Positions 1 through 8,579 of a stretch of DNA of 64,000 nucleotides are shown here, in pieces (position 1 is the first letter of the stretch; each line of letters starts with the position of its first letter). A model generated the notes under the pieces. That model did no database searches and was not told the DNA's origin. It worked only from the letters and a program-made list of their open reading frames with translations. Origin of the DNA: Staphylococcus caprae (lineage in GTDB: Bacteria > Bacillota > Bacilli > Staphylococcales > Staphylococcaceae); contig NZ_PPRT01000022.1 of assembly GCF_002902725.1 (NCBI RefSeq), forward strand, positions 35,346 to 99,345. Direction: 5' to 3'. The position numbers and the translations under genes were made by a program.

Positions 1-18
1 GTTTTAAACGGGAGTCGT

Positions 19-336
19 CTATTTCGTTGTCTTTCCCTCGTCACCTAAAATACCTGATAATTGTTCCATTGCTACACGTAACACATCACGTGCATCTAAA
101 CCATCTTCAAATTGTTCTGGTGTGAATTGATCATCATATAAGTCGTGAGCTACAAAGCCATATAACTTATCTAATAATTCATCGTCAAATTCTCCACCGT
201 CGTTTTCAAGTTTTTGGAATTCTTTACCTAATTTGAAACCTTTACGTGCCACGCTACCTTTAATAAAAGCAGGTGCATGGTACTTTTTGATTTCCCCGTT
301 TTCATCTTGTAATTCAATATATTTTTTAACTGCCAT
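19..336 (-). CDS. phage tail assembly chaperone (gpG-like)
   Basis: This 105-residue acidic protein is encoded directly downstream of the tail-tube gene, the position of the tail assembly chaperone in long-tailed phages. Such proteins bind the tape measure protein before the tail tube polymerises. The start is ATG after a good ribosome site (GGAG, about 345–350). The stop at 19–21 is preceded by the heptamer GGGAAAG, in the frame needed for a -1 slip, and the -1 frame stays open to position 1. A longer gpGT-like fusion is therefore likely. The function is assigned from position, acidity and the slip site, not from a strong sequence match. Confidence 0.75.
   Translation of the reverse strand: MAVKKYIELQDENGEIKKYHAPAFIKGSVARKGFKLGKEFQKLENDGGEFDDELLDKLYGFVAHDLYDDQFTPEQFEDGLDARDVLRVAMEQLSGILGDEGKTTK
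31..37 (-). promoter_or_regulatory. programmed -1 ribosomal frameshift site
   Basis: On the minus strand the codons read GAG GGA AAG ACA. This gives the slippery heptamer G GGA AAG in exactly the X XXY YYZ phase, the same heptamer used by the lambda gpG/gpGT frameshift. After a -1 slip the frame reads DNEIDDSRLK with no stop to the window edge, whereas the zero frame stops four codons after AAG. Confidence 0.75.
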
Positions 337-395
337 AGTTTATATTCTCCTTTTCATCGGGTTTTCTATTCGTCCGAATAATTAGTTTTTTTATT

Positions 396-428
396 TTTGT
401 ATACAAAAATAGACGACCGAAGTCGTCT
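396..428 (-). terminator. Rho-independent terminator after the tail tube gene
   Basis: On the minus strand a 7-bp stem AGACGAC/GTCGTCT is closed by a UUCG tetraloop and followed by ATTTTTG. It lies between the major tail protein and the chaperone gene and probably lowers expression of the downstream tail genes relative to the abundant tube protein. Confidence 0.7.
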
Positions 429-436
429 AATAATCC

Positions 437-1096
437 TTATGCTTCAGGTTGAGTGCCGTCAGTTGTTCGTACTGCTAATGGTTCAGCACCAGTTTGAACT
501 TTATCAAACGTTTTCTCTGCGCCGAAAATTGAAGAAAAGATAGCGTCACGACCTTCAGTTGAACCTTTTGGATCATAAGCCATCATAACTGCTAATTCTT
601 CAGTAAATCCGTCGACGTAACGTTCCATGAATTGACCTTCAATTTCATCTGAACCGAATTCTACTTTATCTTCTTTCGTTTGCCCTTCTTTGTCTGGACG
701 AGTGAATACACCTTTTGAAAGTCCAAACCACTCAGTAGAGCCATCTTCCATAGTACGTGGGATAGCAACCGCTGTATATGTGATACCTGCTGATTTACCA
801 AAACCATAAACGTTTTTAGCTGATTCATGTTCAATTAATCCTAATAAGTCTTTTTGAACATCAATTGGTAATTTATGGAAAGTTAGAGATAATTGTGTTT
901 CTCCTGCTGATTTAGCAATTTCTGCCACTTTGTTTGAACCATAAGCTTTTTCTAATTCTTCACCGAATTCGATTTTTAACTCTTGTACATAGTCAACTTC
1001 TTTAACGTTTGAAGTTGTAACGTTTTTGCCATCTTCACTTTGGATAACTGCATAATACATTTTTCCTAAACCTGTTGCAGCATTATATCTAGCCAT
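437..1096 (-). CDS. phage major tail (tube) protein
   Basis: This is a 219-residue protein starting MARYNAATGLGKMYYAVIQ. It resembles the major tail protein of Staphylococcus and Lactococcus siphophages (phi13/phiSLT type), whose hexamers stack to form the tail tube. I chose the ATG at 1096 because a perfect AGGAGG lies 8 bases upstream; the frame is open for nine more codons but they have no ribosome site. It sits between the connector and terminator genes and the tail chaperone, and a terminator follows it directly. Confidence 0.85.
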   Translation of the reverse strand: MARYNAATGLGKMYYAVIQSEDGKNVTTSNVKEVDYVQELKIEFGEELEKAYGSNKVAEIAKSAGETQLSLTFHKLPIDVQKDLLGLIEHESAKNVYGFGKSAGITYTAVAIPRTMEDGSTEWFGLSKGVFTRPDKEGQTKEDKVEFGSDEIEGQFMERYVDGFTEELAVMMAYDPKGSTEGRDAIFSSIFGAEKTFDKVQTGAEPLAVRTTDGTQPEA

Positions 1097-1152
1097 TAAT
1101 AATTCCTCCTTAATTTTGAGCATAAAAATAGCCTTCCATTACTCATGGAAAA

Positions 1153-1548
1153 CTAGCCTATATGTCTTAATTCATCTATTGTGTATGGATTGCCACGATA
1201 ACGTCGTGCATCCATATATATTTTAATTTCGTGGTCATATTCATCGATTCCATCTTGTTGTCTGAAACCGATGTCCCACATTGTTTTGCGTATTTCTTCT
1301 TGAATAAGTTTGACCACATCATATTGTGGCCCTCTCACATCAATTTGATATAAGTATTCTGTGGTTAAAGAAACATCACTTGCATACGTTGATGGATGTG
1401 GTGCAGCTAAAGGTGTGATTAAAATATAAGGCCCTGATGTATCGGCAGTTTCATCATAATGATAGGCACGAATACGACCTGTACAATATTGAGCAACTGT
1501 TGCGTTTTTTAATAAATATTTTTGTAAAGTTTTCAACATATCAAACAT
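1153..1548 (-). CDS. tail terminator-type protein (DUF806-like)
   Basis: This is a 131-residue protein in the slot where siphophages encode the tail terminator that caps the tube. It resembles the DUF806-type proteins of Gram-positive phages, a call made from memory. The start is the ATG at 1548, 9 bases after AGGTGA; a GTG four codons upstream is the alternative. It overlaps no other start and ends 56 bases before the tail tube gene. Confidence 0.6.
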   Translation of the reverse strand: MFDMLKTLQKYLLKNATVAQYCTGRIRAYHYDETADTSGPYILITPLAAPHPSTYASDVSLTTEYLYQIDVRGPQYDVVKLIQEEIRKTMWDIGFRQQDGIDEYDHEIKIYMDARRYRGNPYTIDELRHIG

Positions 1549-1549
1549 T

Positions 1550-1945
1550 TTACAAGTCACCTGCCATTGATTGTTTTATGATTTCTCTATATGGTTTTTC
1601 TGTAGTAAACATGGTTCTAGCAATTGCACCTTTACCTCGAGGAGTTGGGTTTTTCACTGTTCCCCATTCGTTAAGATGAATGATTGCATAACGGTTCATT
1701 GGTCCTTGCCAATGCACTTTGACCATTCTTGTTTTACCGTATATATAGTAAGGATCGGTTACTTCAATCTCCTCAATACTTGCTCCTGTATCTCTGAAAA
1801 CTTGGAAATTTGTTTTTAAGACACTTACAAAGTATTTAGAGCCTCGTCTTAAAGCCTTATCTTGCGCTTTAACCATTTCACCTTCACCATATTTCTCACC
1901 GATTTTACGCAACATCTGATGGACACCTTTAATTTCCACACTCAT
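1550..1945 (-). CDS. HK97 gp10-family tail/connector protein
   Basis: This 131-residue basic protein has the layout of HK97-gp10-like proteins: an N-terminal helix, a central segment with DTGxxxxxI, and a C-terminal HLNEWGTVKNPTPRGKGA block that matches the family's usual GT-x6-RPFM/G region. These proteins act at the head–tail joint or tail completion. The gene overlaps its upstream neighbour by 4 bases and the downstream start region, a typical structural-operon arrangement. Confidence 0.75.
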   Translation of the reverse strand: MSVEIKGVHQMLRKIGEKYGEGEMVKAQDKALRRGSKYFVSVLKTNFQVFRDTGASIEEIEVTDPYYIYGKTRMVKVHWQGPMNRYAIIHLNEWGTVKNPTPRGKGAIARTMFTTEKPYREIIKQSMAGDL

Positions 1946-2295
1946 TGTTTTAAACTTCCAATCACTTTTAAATTACGGTGATAATCTGTATCGTCAAAAG
2001 TTTGAATCACATTAAATTTCTTTCCTTTGTAGCGGGATAATGCTATTTCAAAATACATATCATCAGTAATTTCATTGTCCATTGGGTACCACGTAACCAT
2101 TGTTATGCTTGCTTCTTTATCTGTCATATCCAAATCCTTTTGCGATGGAGAATATACATTGGCGAAACATCGATAAATCACTTCATCTACCGTTTCACCA
2201 GGCATAAAATCATCTGATGGCATTGCTTTATAAAAAATGACTGGTGTTCTCATATCTCCACCAGCCACAAAATCTCTATTTGATTGTGCCATCAT
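1942..2295 (-). CDS. phage head closure / head-tail adaptor
   Basis: This is a 117-residue beta-rich protein of the SPP1 gp16-like head-closure type. It contains MRTPVIFYK near the N terminus and a C-terminal KKFNVIQTFDDTDYHRNLKVIG that matches the usual ‘…vi…D.d.r.r.l…’ ending. It plugs the connector pore after packaging. The gene overlaps the preceding gene by 20 bases and has a double ATG; the ribosome site GGAGGTG fits either codon. Confidence 0.7.
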   Translation of the reverse strand: MMAQSNRDFVAGGDMRTPVIFYKAMPSDDFMPGETVDEVIYRCFANVYSPSQKDLDMTDKEASITMVTWYPMDNEITDDMYFEIALSRYKGKKFNVIQTFDDTDYHRNLKVIGSLKQ

Positions 2296-2563
2296 CTGAC
2301 ACCTCCATATTTATGATTTGAAATTGAACAATACTTGATAAAAAGTTGTTGTGAAATTCTTCTAACTTATCATTGAATACGTAACGCGTACGTTCAAATA
2401 CTAATTCTCGCCCTAACGAACTTTCATCCATTTCAAACGGGCCACATTTAGCCTGTATATCTTGATATGACATTTCTAAATCGTTTTTAATACGTTCGTC
2501 TTCCATGTCATAAAAAATACGATTTCTCGATTTAAATTCAGTTACATGTTTGTCTGTAACCAT
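2276..2563 (-). CDS. phage head-tail connector (gp6/gp15-like)
   Basis: This is a 95-residue, mostly helical protein of the gp6-like head–tail connector family, which forms a ring under the portal. The helical pattern and an RxRYVFND segment fit the family. The start ATG is at 2563, five bases after the stop of the 56-codon gene upstream. Its order (capsid, small gene, connector, head closure, gp10, terminator, tube) is the standard one for Staphylococcus cos phages. Confidence 0.72.
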   Translation of the reverse strand: MVTDKHVTEFKSRNRIFYDMEDERIKNDLEMSYQDIQAKCGPFEMDESSLGRELVFERTRYVFNDKLEEFHNNFLSSIVQFQIINMEVSDDGTIK

Positions 2564-2568
2564 TCAAA

Positions 2569-2739
2569 TCACTTCGTTTCTTTGATGCGTTCTAAGAAAG
2601 GTCCCTCATAGCCTTTATCTGATAAAGTTTTTTCAACTTCTTCAGCACGTTTTACTGACATTTCTACTTTGTCATTCTTTTTTAAAGACTTATCTAACTG
2701 TTTGTCTTTATAATTTTTTAAAACTTTAAATTCAGCCAT
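2569..2739 (-). CDS. small basic phage structural-operon protein
   Basis: This is a 56-residue lysine-rich protein (MAEFKVLKNYKDKQLDKSLK…). It has a clear GGAGG ribosome site 8 bases before the ATG at 2739, a 12-base gap to the capsid gene and a 5-base gap to the connector gene. Similar short proteins sit at this place in phiSLT-like phages. I do not know its function. Confidence 0.75.
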   Translation of the reverse strand: MAEFKVLKNYKDKQLDKSLKKNDKVEMSVKRAEEVEKTLSDKGYEGPFLERIKETK

Positions 2740-2751
2740 TAGTAACCCTCC

Positions 2752-3960
2752 TTATGCTTCTGGTGTATTTGATGCAGCAGGTGCTCCGAATGCACTAAAA
2801 TCTACATCATATACGAATGAAGTTTTGTTATCATCTGGCTCTGCGTATAAGAATTGTTTAGCGGTGTACAAGTCCATATCCTCTAATGCTAATGTTTGGT
2901 CGAACTCACGAACGATGACTTCACTGCCTGCATAGAAGTTGTAACGTGTTTTATCGAATGCTACTGCTTTGCCTTGTGGTACAAACTCAGATTGTTCGAA
3001 TGTAACGTTAAATGGTACTGGACTTACAAACTGGCCATTGTGTAATTGCATAAATGCAATACCAGTATAAATGTAATCTGCAGGGTTTAACGCAATAACA
3101 ACATTATTTAGTACGCTTGCACCTTTAGAACGTTTAACATTACCATCTTTATCGTAATATTCTTTAATAGATAAGTTTTTGATGATATTGCCAATTTCTT
3201 TAATTGATGTTTCTGCGTCAGCTAATGTTACTGTACCATCAGAAGCTTTTTCTGATACTGCTCCATTTGTACGATTAATTTCATTCATTAATCCTACTGG
3301 TTGATTCTTAGCAGCTCCTAAACCTTGAATTGCAGTTTTTTCAATTGCTACTGCATATGCTTCTTTGATTTGTAAACGTACATATCGGTCAACCCATTGT
3401 ACACCGGCATCTTTTAAATCTTTAGGAACAACAACAAATGCAGTCGCTTTACCTAGCGTTACATCTTGTTCAAAGAATGAAGTCTCTAATTGGCCTTTAA
3501 TTTCTGAGAACACTGGTCCCCATACAACTTGGCCTTCAGGAACTGAACGAATCACACGTGCACGTAAACCTGTACGTTGAATAGAGATGTGTTTTAATAA
3601 TGGATGCTCAGTTTCGATATCTTCAAAGATACGGTCTACAACTGTTTCAGGTAATAATTCTCCATCTTTCCAATAAGTATCTGTATTAACATGATCTTCC
3701 GAAACTAAGGCATTGTAAAATTTCTTTTCTTCGTTAGTTAAACGGTTAACGTTACGTGCATTTAACACTGCATTGTCACCTTGTTCTTGTTTCATGTCTT
3801 TACGAATTGCGTTTGCTAATTCTTCAGAATAAGCATTCATATATTCTGTGTATTTCTCTTTTACTTCTTCATCAGAAGCTTTAGGGCTCATATCCGAAAA
3901 CTCTTTTAAAAGTTTTTGCGAATTTTGGAATTCTTGTTTATTTTCTAAATCAATCGCCAT
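2752..3960 (-). CDS. phage major capsid protein (HK97 fold)
   Basis: This 402-residue protein has an N-terminal charged helical region of about 110 residues (scaffold-like delta domain), followed by the HK97-type shell domain: NTDTYWKDGELLPETVVDRI, then IRSVPEGQVVWGP and a C-terminal YAGSEVIVREFDQTLALEDMDLY segment. It follows the ClpP-like protease gene, which would remove the delta domain during maturation. GGAGG-type ribosome site; ATG start at 3960. Confidence 0.9.
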   Translation of the reverse strand: MAIDLENKQEFQNSQKLLKEFSDMSPKASDEEVKEKYTEYMNAYSEELANAIRKDMKQEQGDNAVLNARNVNRLTNEEKKFYNALVSEDHVNTDTYWKDGELLPETVVDRIFEDIETEHPLLKHISIQRTGLRARVIRSVPEGQVVWGPVFSEIKGQLETSFFEQDVTLGKATAFVVVPKDLKDAGVQWVDRYVRLQIKEAYAVAIEKTAIQGLGAAKNQPVGLMNEINRTNGAVSEKASDGTVTLADAETSIKEIGNIIKNLSIKEYYDKDGNVKRSKGASVLNNVVIALNPADYIYTGIAFMQLHNGQFVSPVPFNVTFEQSEFVPQGKAVAFDKTRYNFYAGSEVIVREFDQTLALEDMDLYTAKQFLYAEPDDNKTSFVYDVDFSAFGAPAASNTPEA

Positions 3961-3978
3961 TATAATTGGCCTCCTTTA

Positions 3979-4830
3979 TTATTTGATATTCATATTAAAT
4001 AAACGTGCAAATGAATTTTCTGCAGGTTTACTTTCTGTTTGTTTTTGAGGGTCATCTTCTTTTTTATCCACTGCTTGACGGATTGCTTTTACATCAGATT
4101 TAATTTCCTCTAATAATGTCATTACATCGTCCACTGAAACATCTTCTTGTTTTTGTGGTTGTGGGTCTTCATTACGGTATCTGCTCATTAATTTGTCACC
4201 TCCTAAAACAGGCATATTTTTAAATCTCGCTTCCATTTCTGGTGAGATTTTAGCTGATGCTCTGTTAGCTTCAGTAATTTCGTCAATTAATCCCAGTTCT
4301 AAACATTCATTGCTTGTTAACCATGTTTCTTTTGCCATCATATCTTTTAGAAGCGCATGGTCAATGTCAGGATTCTTATTTAAATAGCTATTAAAAACAG
4401 TTGTGTTTATTTTTTCTAAATCATCAGCAAATTTCCTCATTTCAGAATGGTTTCCCATAAATGGTGCCCACACTTCATGAATCATCATCATGCTATTAGA
4501 TTCCATTTTTACAGTATCTGCAGCAACAGCTATAACAGATGCGATAGATGCAGCTACTCCACTTACATTGACAGTGATATGTGCGGGGTGGTTAGCTATC
4601 TGGTTGGCAATATTTATTCCTGAAAATACTGAGCCACCTGATGAATTAACTGTGATTTCAATTTCTTTAACATTTCCGAATTCTTTTAATGCATCTCTAA
4701 AGGAAACGGCACTAGTTTGAGAATCCATTAGTTTATCATCAACAATTTCACCGTATATATCCATGACCGCCTTACTATCCGATTCCTTCTTAGCGTTAAA
4801 GAAACCTTCAGTTCGGTCTATTTTCATCAT
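3979..4830 (-). CDS. ClpP-like prohead protease
   Basis: This is a ClpP/crotonase-fold head maturation protease. It carries the oxyanion strand NSSGGSVFSG, the nucleophile region GVAASIAS (Ser about 95) and the histidine region MMMIHE (His about 118); the aspartate is probably in the LMAKET/LIDE region. The C-terminal 60 residues are charged and probably scaffold-like. I chose the ATG ATG at 4830/4827 because AAAGGGGGTGAG lies just upstream; a TTG at 4845 is also in frame. It lies between portal and capsid genes. Confidence 0.88.
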   Translation of the reverse strand: MMKIDRTEGFFNAKKESDSKAVMDIYGEIVDDKLMDSQTSAVSFRDALKEFGNVKEIEITVNSSGGSVFSGINIANQIANHPAHITVNVSGVAASIASVIAVAADTVKMESNSMMMIHEVWAPFMGNHSEMRKFADDLEKINTTVFNSYLNKNPDIDHALLKDMMAKETWLTSNECLELGLIDEITEANRASAKISPEMEARFKNMPVLGGDKLMSRYRNEDPQPQKQEDVSVDDVMTLLEEIKSDVKAIRQAVDKKEDDPQKQTESKPAENSFARLFNMNIK

Positions 4831-4849
4831 CTCACCCCCTTTCAATGCA

Positions 4850-4881
4850 TAATAAAAAGCACGCTCTATTGATCATGCTTT
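4850..4881 (-). terminator. weak terminator or attenuator between portal and protease
   Basis: On the minus strand an 8-bp stem (AAAGCATG/CGTGCTTT, one G-U pair) with a 10-base loop is followed by TTTATTATG. It lies in the 69-base gap between the portal gene and the protease gene and could attenuate transcription inside the head operon. Confidence 0.4.
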
Positions 4882-4899
4882 AAAAACGGGCATATTTTA

Positions 4900-6036
4900 T
4901 TATTCTTCACTCATATCTTCTTTCTTAATATAGTTTTTTGTAACCATAACTTTGTCCATTTCCTCGTCTTCAATATGAGGATAATTAAACATGTCTCTCA
5001 CTTCGTTTGGTGTAAAACTTCCGCTTGCTACCAACTTATCAACAGCCTCAGCTTTCTCTACAGGTGTTTTAGCTCCTATTGTTATTGCTTTTATTCTCTT
5101 TCCTTCTTTATAACCACGTTCACTAAACAATTTAGCGTTCAATTCATCAACGATTTTTTCAATAAAATGGTTTATACAGAATTTCATATAATTTTCAGTC
5201 ATAGCTTCAATGTCGGCCACCGAACCGTCAAGTAAAGGTAATGGTATACCTAAATTAGAAGCCACATAACTTAATAACTGGTTAGGTACTTTGGCCATTT
5301 CTTCAATCTGCGACTTACTACTCGTGTTGTCATTTGTGTGTTCTGTGTAGTTGTAACCTTTTTGGACAGGTACGATTGCTATATCGTTACTTTCAAACGC
5401 TTTATAAGCTTTGTTTATAAATTTTTTCATTTCTTCATTAGTTGTGGTTTTTAATGCTACGTTTGTATCCATAGATAATGTTGCTCTAATCTGATTATTC
5501 ATTAAATTAGACTTAATCATTCGTCCGAAGATATCGCCATAATCACTGAATAAGCCCATAAGCATATTTGTAATGGATTCATTATTGTATTCAAGATAAA
5601 TAACTTCACTCATTCTGAATGAGCGCTCATATTCAAAATCTCCAATCATTATATGGTCAAAAATATCATCATATAATGCGTATTCTTCTCTAACAAAGTC
5701 ATCTGCAATAATTAAATCTTTGCTATCTGTTACTACAATCAGAACTTCATTATCGTAAATGAGCTTACGAATTACTTTTTGCCAAAACGTTGCCGCACTT
5801 TCATCTGTATTAGGCCGAACATTCAATTTATAGTGTGTGGTTGAAGATGTGTCTTTACTTTCACTATCTATAATTTCAAATTTCGTTTGACTAATCGTTC
5901 TAGCAATATGATTTATACATGTATCTAAAGCCCATTTTTTTATGTAAGCTTTTTGTGATGTTTCATGTAATAACTCAAAGTCATAACTAAACTCAATTGC
6001 CTCGTTTCTACCCATAATTCTGTCGAATATACTCAA
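4900..6036 (-). CDS. phage portal protein (HK97 family)
   Basis: This is a 378-residue portal protein of the HK97/phage_portal family, the dodecameric DNA-entry ring of the capsid. Family features include the N-terminal ‘alpha-beta’ region with DTCINHIARTISQTKFEI and the later PNQLLSYVASNLGIPLPLLDG segment. The start codon is TTG at 6036, supported by GGAGGTGAG 5–6 bases upstream. It follows the large terminase with an 18-base gap. Confidence 0.9.
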   Translation of the reverse strand: MSIFDRIMGRNEAIEFSYDFELLHETSQKAYIKKWALDTCINHIARTISQTKFEIIDSESKDTSSTTHYKLNVRPNTDESAATFWQKVIRKLIYDNEVLIVVTDSKDLIIADDFVREEYALYDDIFDHIMIGDFEYERSFRMSEVIYLEYNNESITNMLMGLFSDYGDIFGRMIKSNLMNNQIRATLSMDTNVALKTTTNEEMKKFINKAYKAFESNDIAIVPVQKGYNYTEHTNDNTSSKSQIEEMAKVPNQLLSYVASNLGIPLPLLDGSVADIEAMTENYMKFCINHFIEKIVDELNAKLFSERGYKEGKRIKAITIGAKTPVEKAEAVDKLVASGSFTPNEVRDMFNYPHIEDEEMDKVMVTKNYIKKEDMSEE

Positions 6037-6054
6037 AATCTCACCTCCTAACCA

Positions 6055-7707
6055 CTAAAAGTTTATGTCTGCCATAATAAAAGGTTGATCATACTCAAGA
6101 ATTTCATCTGCTCTATATAAGGCATGGAGCATTGCATGAAATCCATCTGTTTTACGTCTAACTTCATCTTTCTTGATGTATTTCTTACTGCCATCCGGTT
6201 GCATTTTTACTGCGACATTGTTTGTGAACCATCTCATCAAAGGGTTATTACCAAATGTGATTTGTTTTTTAGCAAACATGGTGTCTATTCTTGGTGCAAG
6301 CAAACCATGTATCGCAGTCGGATTTTTAATAACTTCTAACGGAATACCCGCTTCTTCAAATGGTCGTCTTACAATGTCTGTTCTGAAATTATCTGATATT
6401 ACTTTAGTTAAATTGTGTTTACTTTGTTGCTGAATAAACCAATTAACGATGTAAGAAATATCAATTACATCATCATCAACGATTGTTAACAGTCCGTCGT
6501 CTGCCCATTGCTCTATTGGAGGTTCCATATGTGTTGTTTCCAAGAATTCTCGACGAATGAACGAGTGCGTTTTCCAATAATAGGTGTCATTATCTCTAAA
6601 CAATAAGCCTACACTGGCAAAATCTCGAACTAACGCATAGTCAAGACCACCAATGCAGGCTTTATTTTCAAGATTAGGAAACTCTTTATTTGTAGCTAAT
6701 ATTTCCTCCCATGGTGCTACTACCTTTTCTTCATCAACTTCAGGTAAGTTCATTCGTTTAGTCATGAACTCTGGTTTGTTCGAGCGGTTGATGTGTAACA
6801 CGTTATATTCCTCTTTAATCTTACGTTTTAAGTTACGGGCATAGCCTGTTAAAGGAGGGTGTAACATCGGATTTGATTTCTCCCACATCTGTTCATTATC
6901 AACTTCTTTAGGGTCATCAAGTTTGCAGTAGAATGGGAATATACGGTCATTCGGATTATTACGTTTCAATACTTCTGTGACACGTTCTTTCATTTGGTCC
7001 ATAAATCCTTCACGAACAAAACCATCTGTAGAAATGTAAAACGTTCTATCGTGAATAACCTTACCTAAACCACCACGTTTGACGTTTACCATATCAGAAC
7101 TTTCATAAATGGCAATCTCATCAAAGATGACACACCCTTCTCTTCCACCATCTTTTGTTTTCGTATTCGACGTATTATATCTAATTATCGAACCAGTTGA
7201 GCGATTTTTTATTTCTGTTTTACTCACTTCATAAGGTGCTTTAGGTCGTTCCCCTGTTTTATTACGCTTATGTTCTAACAAAACATCGTATATCTCATTG
7301 AATGATGTTTTAGCTTGTTCCTCACTGTTCGCAACGATTGAAATGTCGTATTTCTTGATGCCGTGTATAGGAGTGGTTAAAAAGTCACTAATTGCGCTAA
7401 TAAAACCATTCTTGCCAGCACCGCGACCCATAAATAAAGCAAATTCAGTGAAATACGGTGTATCTTCAACTTCATCTATTAAAAATAAGAAAGCGATAAT
7501 AAATCGTTGGAAAGGTTGTGTTGGAAAGTACCATTTCTCAATAAACTTAATACACTTTTCTATTTTTTCTTCCTCGAAATGAACAGTTGAGAGAGTAAGT
7601 ACATCTTTTTCGAGATATTCGATTAAATCAACGCGTTCCTGGTTGAAGACTATCTTGCCATCACGCCATTGTTGAATATATTCATCTACGTATTTGTTAT
7701 GAATCAT
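6055..7707 (-). CDS. phage terminase large subunit
   Basis: This 550-residue packaging motor is of the Terminase_1 type. The ATPase domain has Walker A GRGAGKNG (residues 94–101) and Walker B VIFDE (193–197). The C-terminal nuclease domain starts near CIGGLDYALVRDFAS (Asp356 as likely metal ligand) and has a later Asp/His-rich end (TDGFHAMLHALYRAD). The ATG overlaps the small-subunit stop. Together with an upstream HNH gene this is a cos-type packaging set. Confidence 0.93.
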   Translation of the reverse strand: MIHNKYVDEYIQQWRDGKIVFNQERVDLIEYLEKDVLTLSTVHFEEEKIEKCIKFIEKWYFPTQPFQRFIIAFLFLIDEVEDTPYFTEFALFMGRGAGKNGFISAISDFLTTPIHGIKKYDISIVANSEEQAKTSFNEIYDVLLEHKRNKTGERPKAPYEVSKTEIKNRSTGSIIRYNTSNTKTKDGGREGCVIFDEIAIYESSDMVNVKRGGLGKVIHDRTFYISTDGFVREGFMDQMKERVTEVLKRNNPNDRIFPFYCKLDDPKEVDNEQMWEKSNPMLHPPLTGYARNLKRKIKEEYNVLHINRSNKPEFMTKRMNLPEVDEEKVVAPWEEILATNKEFPNLENKACIGGLDYALVRDFASVGLLFRDNDTYYWKTHSFIRREFLETTHMEPPIEQWADDGLLTIVDDDVIDISYIVNWFIQQQSKHNLTKVISDNFRTDIVRRPFEEAGIPLEVIKNPTAIHGLLAPRIDTMFAKKQITFGNNPLMRWFTNNVAVKMQPDGSKKYIKKDEVRRKTDGFHAMLHALYRADEILEYDQPFIMADINF

Positions 7708-8054
7708 ACGTAATCATCAACAGGTTCATCTGTTTCAACTTGCTTATTTTCTTTTGGTAACAAGTCTGTAAGTTGTTTTATTACACGTTGATATGATTGA
7801 TCGCGTGTATTGTATAAACGCGCCACAGGACGTTCACGTTCGTATGATGGTAGGTTTTGAGATTGTTGGAACATGTTATATTCGCCATTTTCTTGGATAT
7901 CTTTCCACATGTAATCAAGCATGACACGTAAACGTGCGGCCTGAATAATCAAACCTTCAACAACTTTTAGCTTTTCGGAAGGAATGTCTTTGTAAATTGC
8001 CTCTAATCGCTTACGCTCTTTAATTACATTCTTATCATTATCATTTACTTTCAT
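7704..8054 (-). CDS. phage terminase small subunit (P27-like)
   Basis: This 116-residue helical protein lies directly upstream of the large terminase and overlaps it by 4 bases. The content (ERKRLEAIYKDIPSEKLKVVEGLIIQAARL, MLDYMWKDIQ) is typical of P27-type small subunits, which bind the cos region and regulate the motor. Start ATG after AAAGGAGTG. Confidence 0.85.
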   Translation of the reverse strand: MKVNDNDKNVIKERKRLEAIYKDIPSEKLKVVEGLIIQAARLRVMLDYMWKDIQENGEYNMFQQSQNLPSYERERPVARLYNTRDQSYQRVIKQLTDLLPKENKQVETDEPVDDYV

Positions 8055-8099
8055 AAAATCACTCCTTTCTGCATATACGGGTAGGGGGTATAGGTTTCA

Positions 8100-8190
8100 T
8101 GTAATATTTCCTCAAAAAGTTGCGGAGTAGAGCCCACCCGCCGTTCTCCCACTTGGGAAATAACCGGGAAATGTTTTGACCCGGGGCGTG
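8100..8190 (-). other. candidate cos / terminase recognition region
   Basis: This non-coding gap between the HNH gene and the small terminase is clearly GC-rich compared with its surroundings. It carries repeated C/G blocks (CCCGG twice, GGCGGGTGGGC). In cos-type Staphylococcus phages the cohesive-end site lies next to the small terminase gene. A frame through this region (82 codons) is probably not translated. The exact cut cannot be read here. Confidence 0.35.
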
Positions 8191-8195
8191 TTCTT

Positions 8196-8507
8196 TTACC
8201 ATTTTTCATCTTGCCACTTTTGTTCTTTTGGTTTAAATTGATTTCCTCCATATTGAAAACGCGTGTGCCTTTTGTTATGACATGCTTTACACAACACACG
8301 TAAATTATCAGGCTCCAATTTCAAATCTGGTCTGTCTTGTAATTCTTCAATGTGGTCAACTTCCAAATTATCGGTTGTTACCTTTCCTTCTTCACGGCAC
8401 CAGACACATTCAAAATTACTACGTTTCAATACCTGCTGTCTCACTTCATTCCACGCTTTACTATTATAGAATTGTTTACGTGCTTTAAACTCGTTATAAT
8501 CTTCCAT
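8196..8507 (-). CDS. phage HNH endonuclease for cos packaging
   Basis: This 103-residue HNH nuclease has two CxxC pairs (CVWC and CKAC) around the core LEVDHIEELQDRPDLKLEPDNLRVLCKACHNKRH. HNH proteins next to terminase are needed with TerS/TerL for specific cleavage in cos-type phages of Gram-positive hosts. I chose ATG 8507 (MEDYNEF) with GAGGT upstream; the frame extends ten codons further without a ribosome site. Confidence 0.88.
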   Translation of the reverse strand: MEDYNEFKARKQFYNSKAWNEVRQQVLKRSNFECVWCREEGKVTTDNLEVDHIEELQDRPDLKLEPDNLRVLCKACHNKRHTRFQYGGNQFKPKEQKWQDEKW

Positions 8508-8522
8508 CACATAACCTCGTAT

Positions 8523-8553
8523 AATAAAGAAAGACACACCACTATGTGATGTG
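8523..8553 (-). terminator. terminator-like hairpin in the late-operon leader
   Basis: On the minus strand an 8-bp stem (CACATCAC/GTGGTGTG, one G-U pair) with a 3-base loop is followed by TCTTTCTTTATTAT. It lies between the putative late promoter and the HNH gene, so late transcripts would have to pass it. The U-tract is interrupted, so termination would be partial. Confidence 0.4.
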
Positions 8554-8579
8554 CCTGTGTATTCGTATCGTATGACTCT

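Noticed and set aside
8051..8299. An 82-codon minus-strand frame between HNH and terS.
   Set aside because: It overlaps the HNH gene in another frame, has no ribosome site at its start, and runs through the GC-rich candidate cos region. It is probably not translated.
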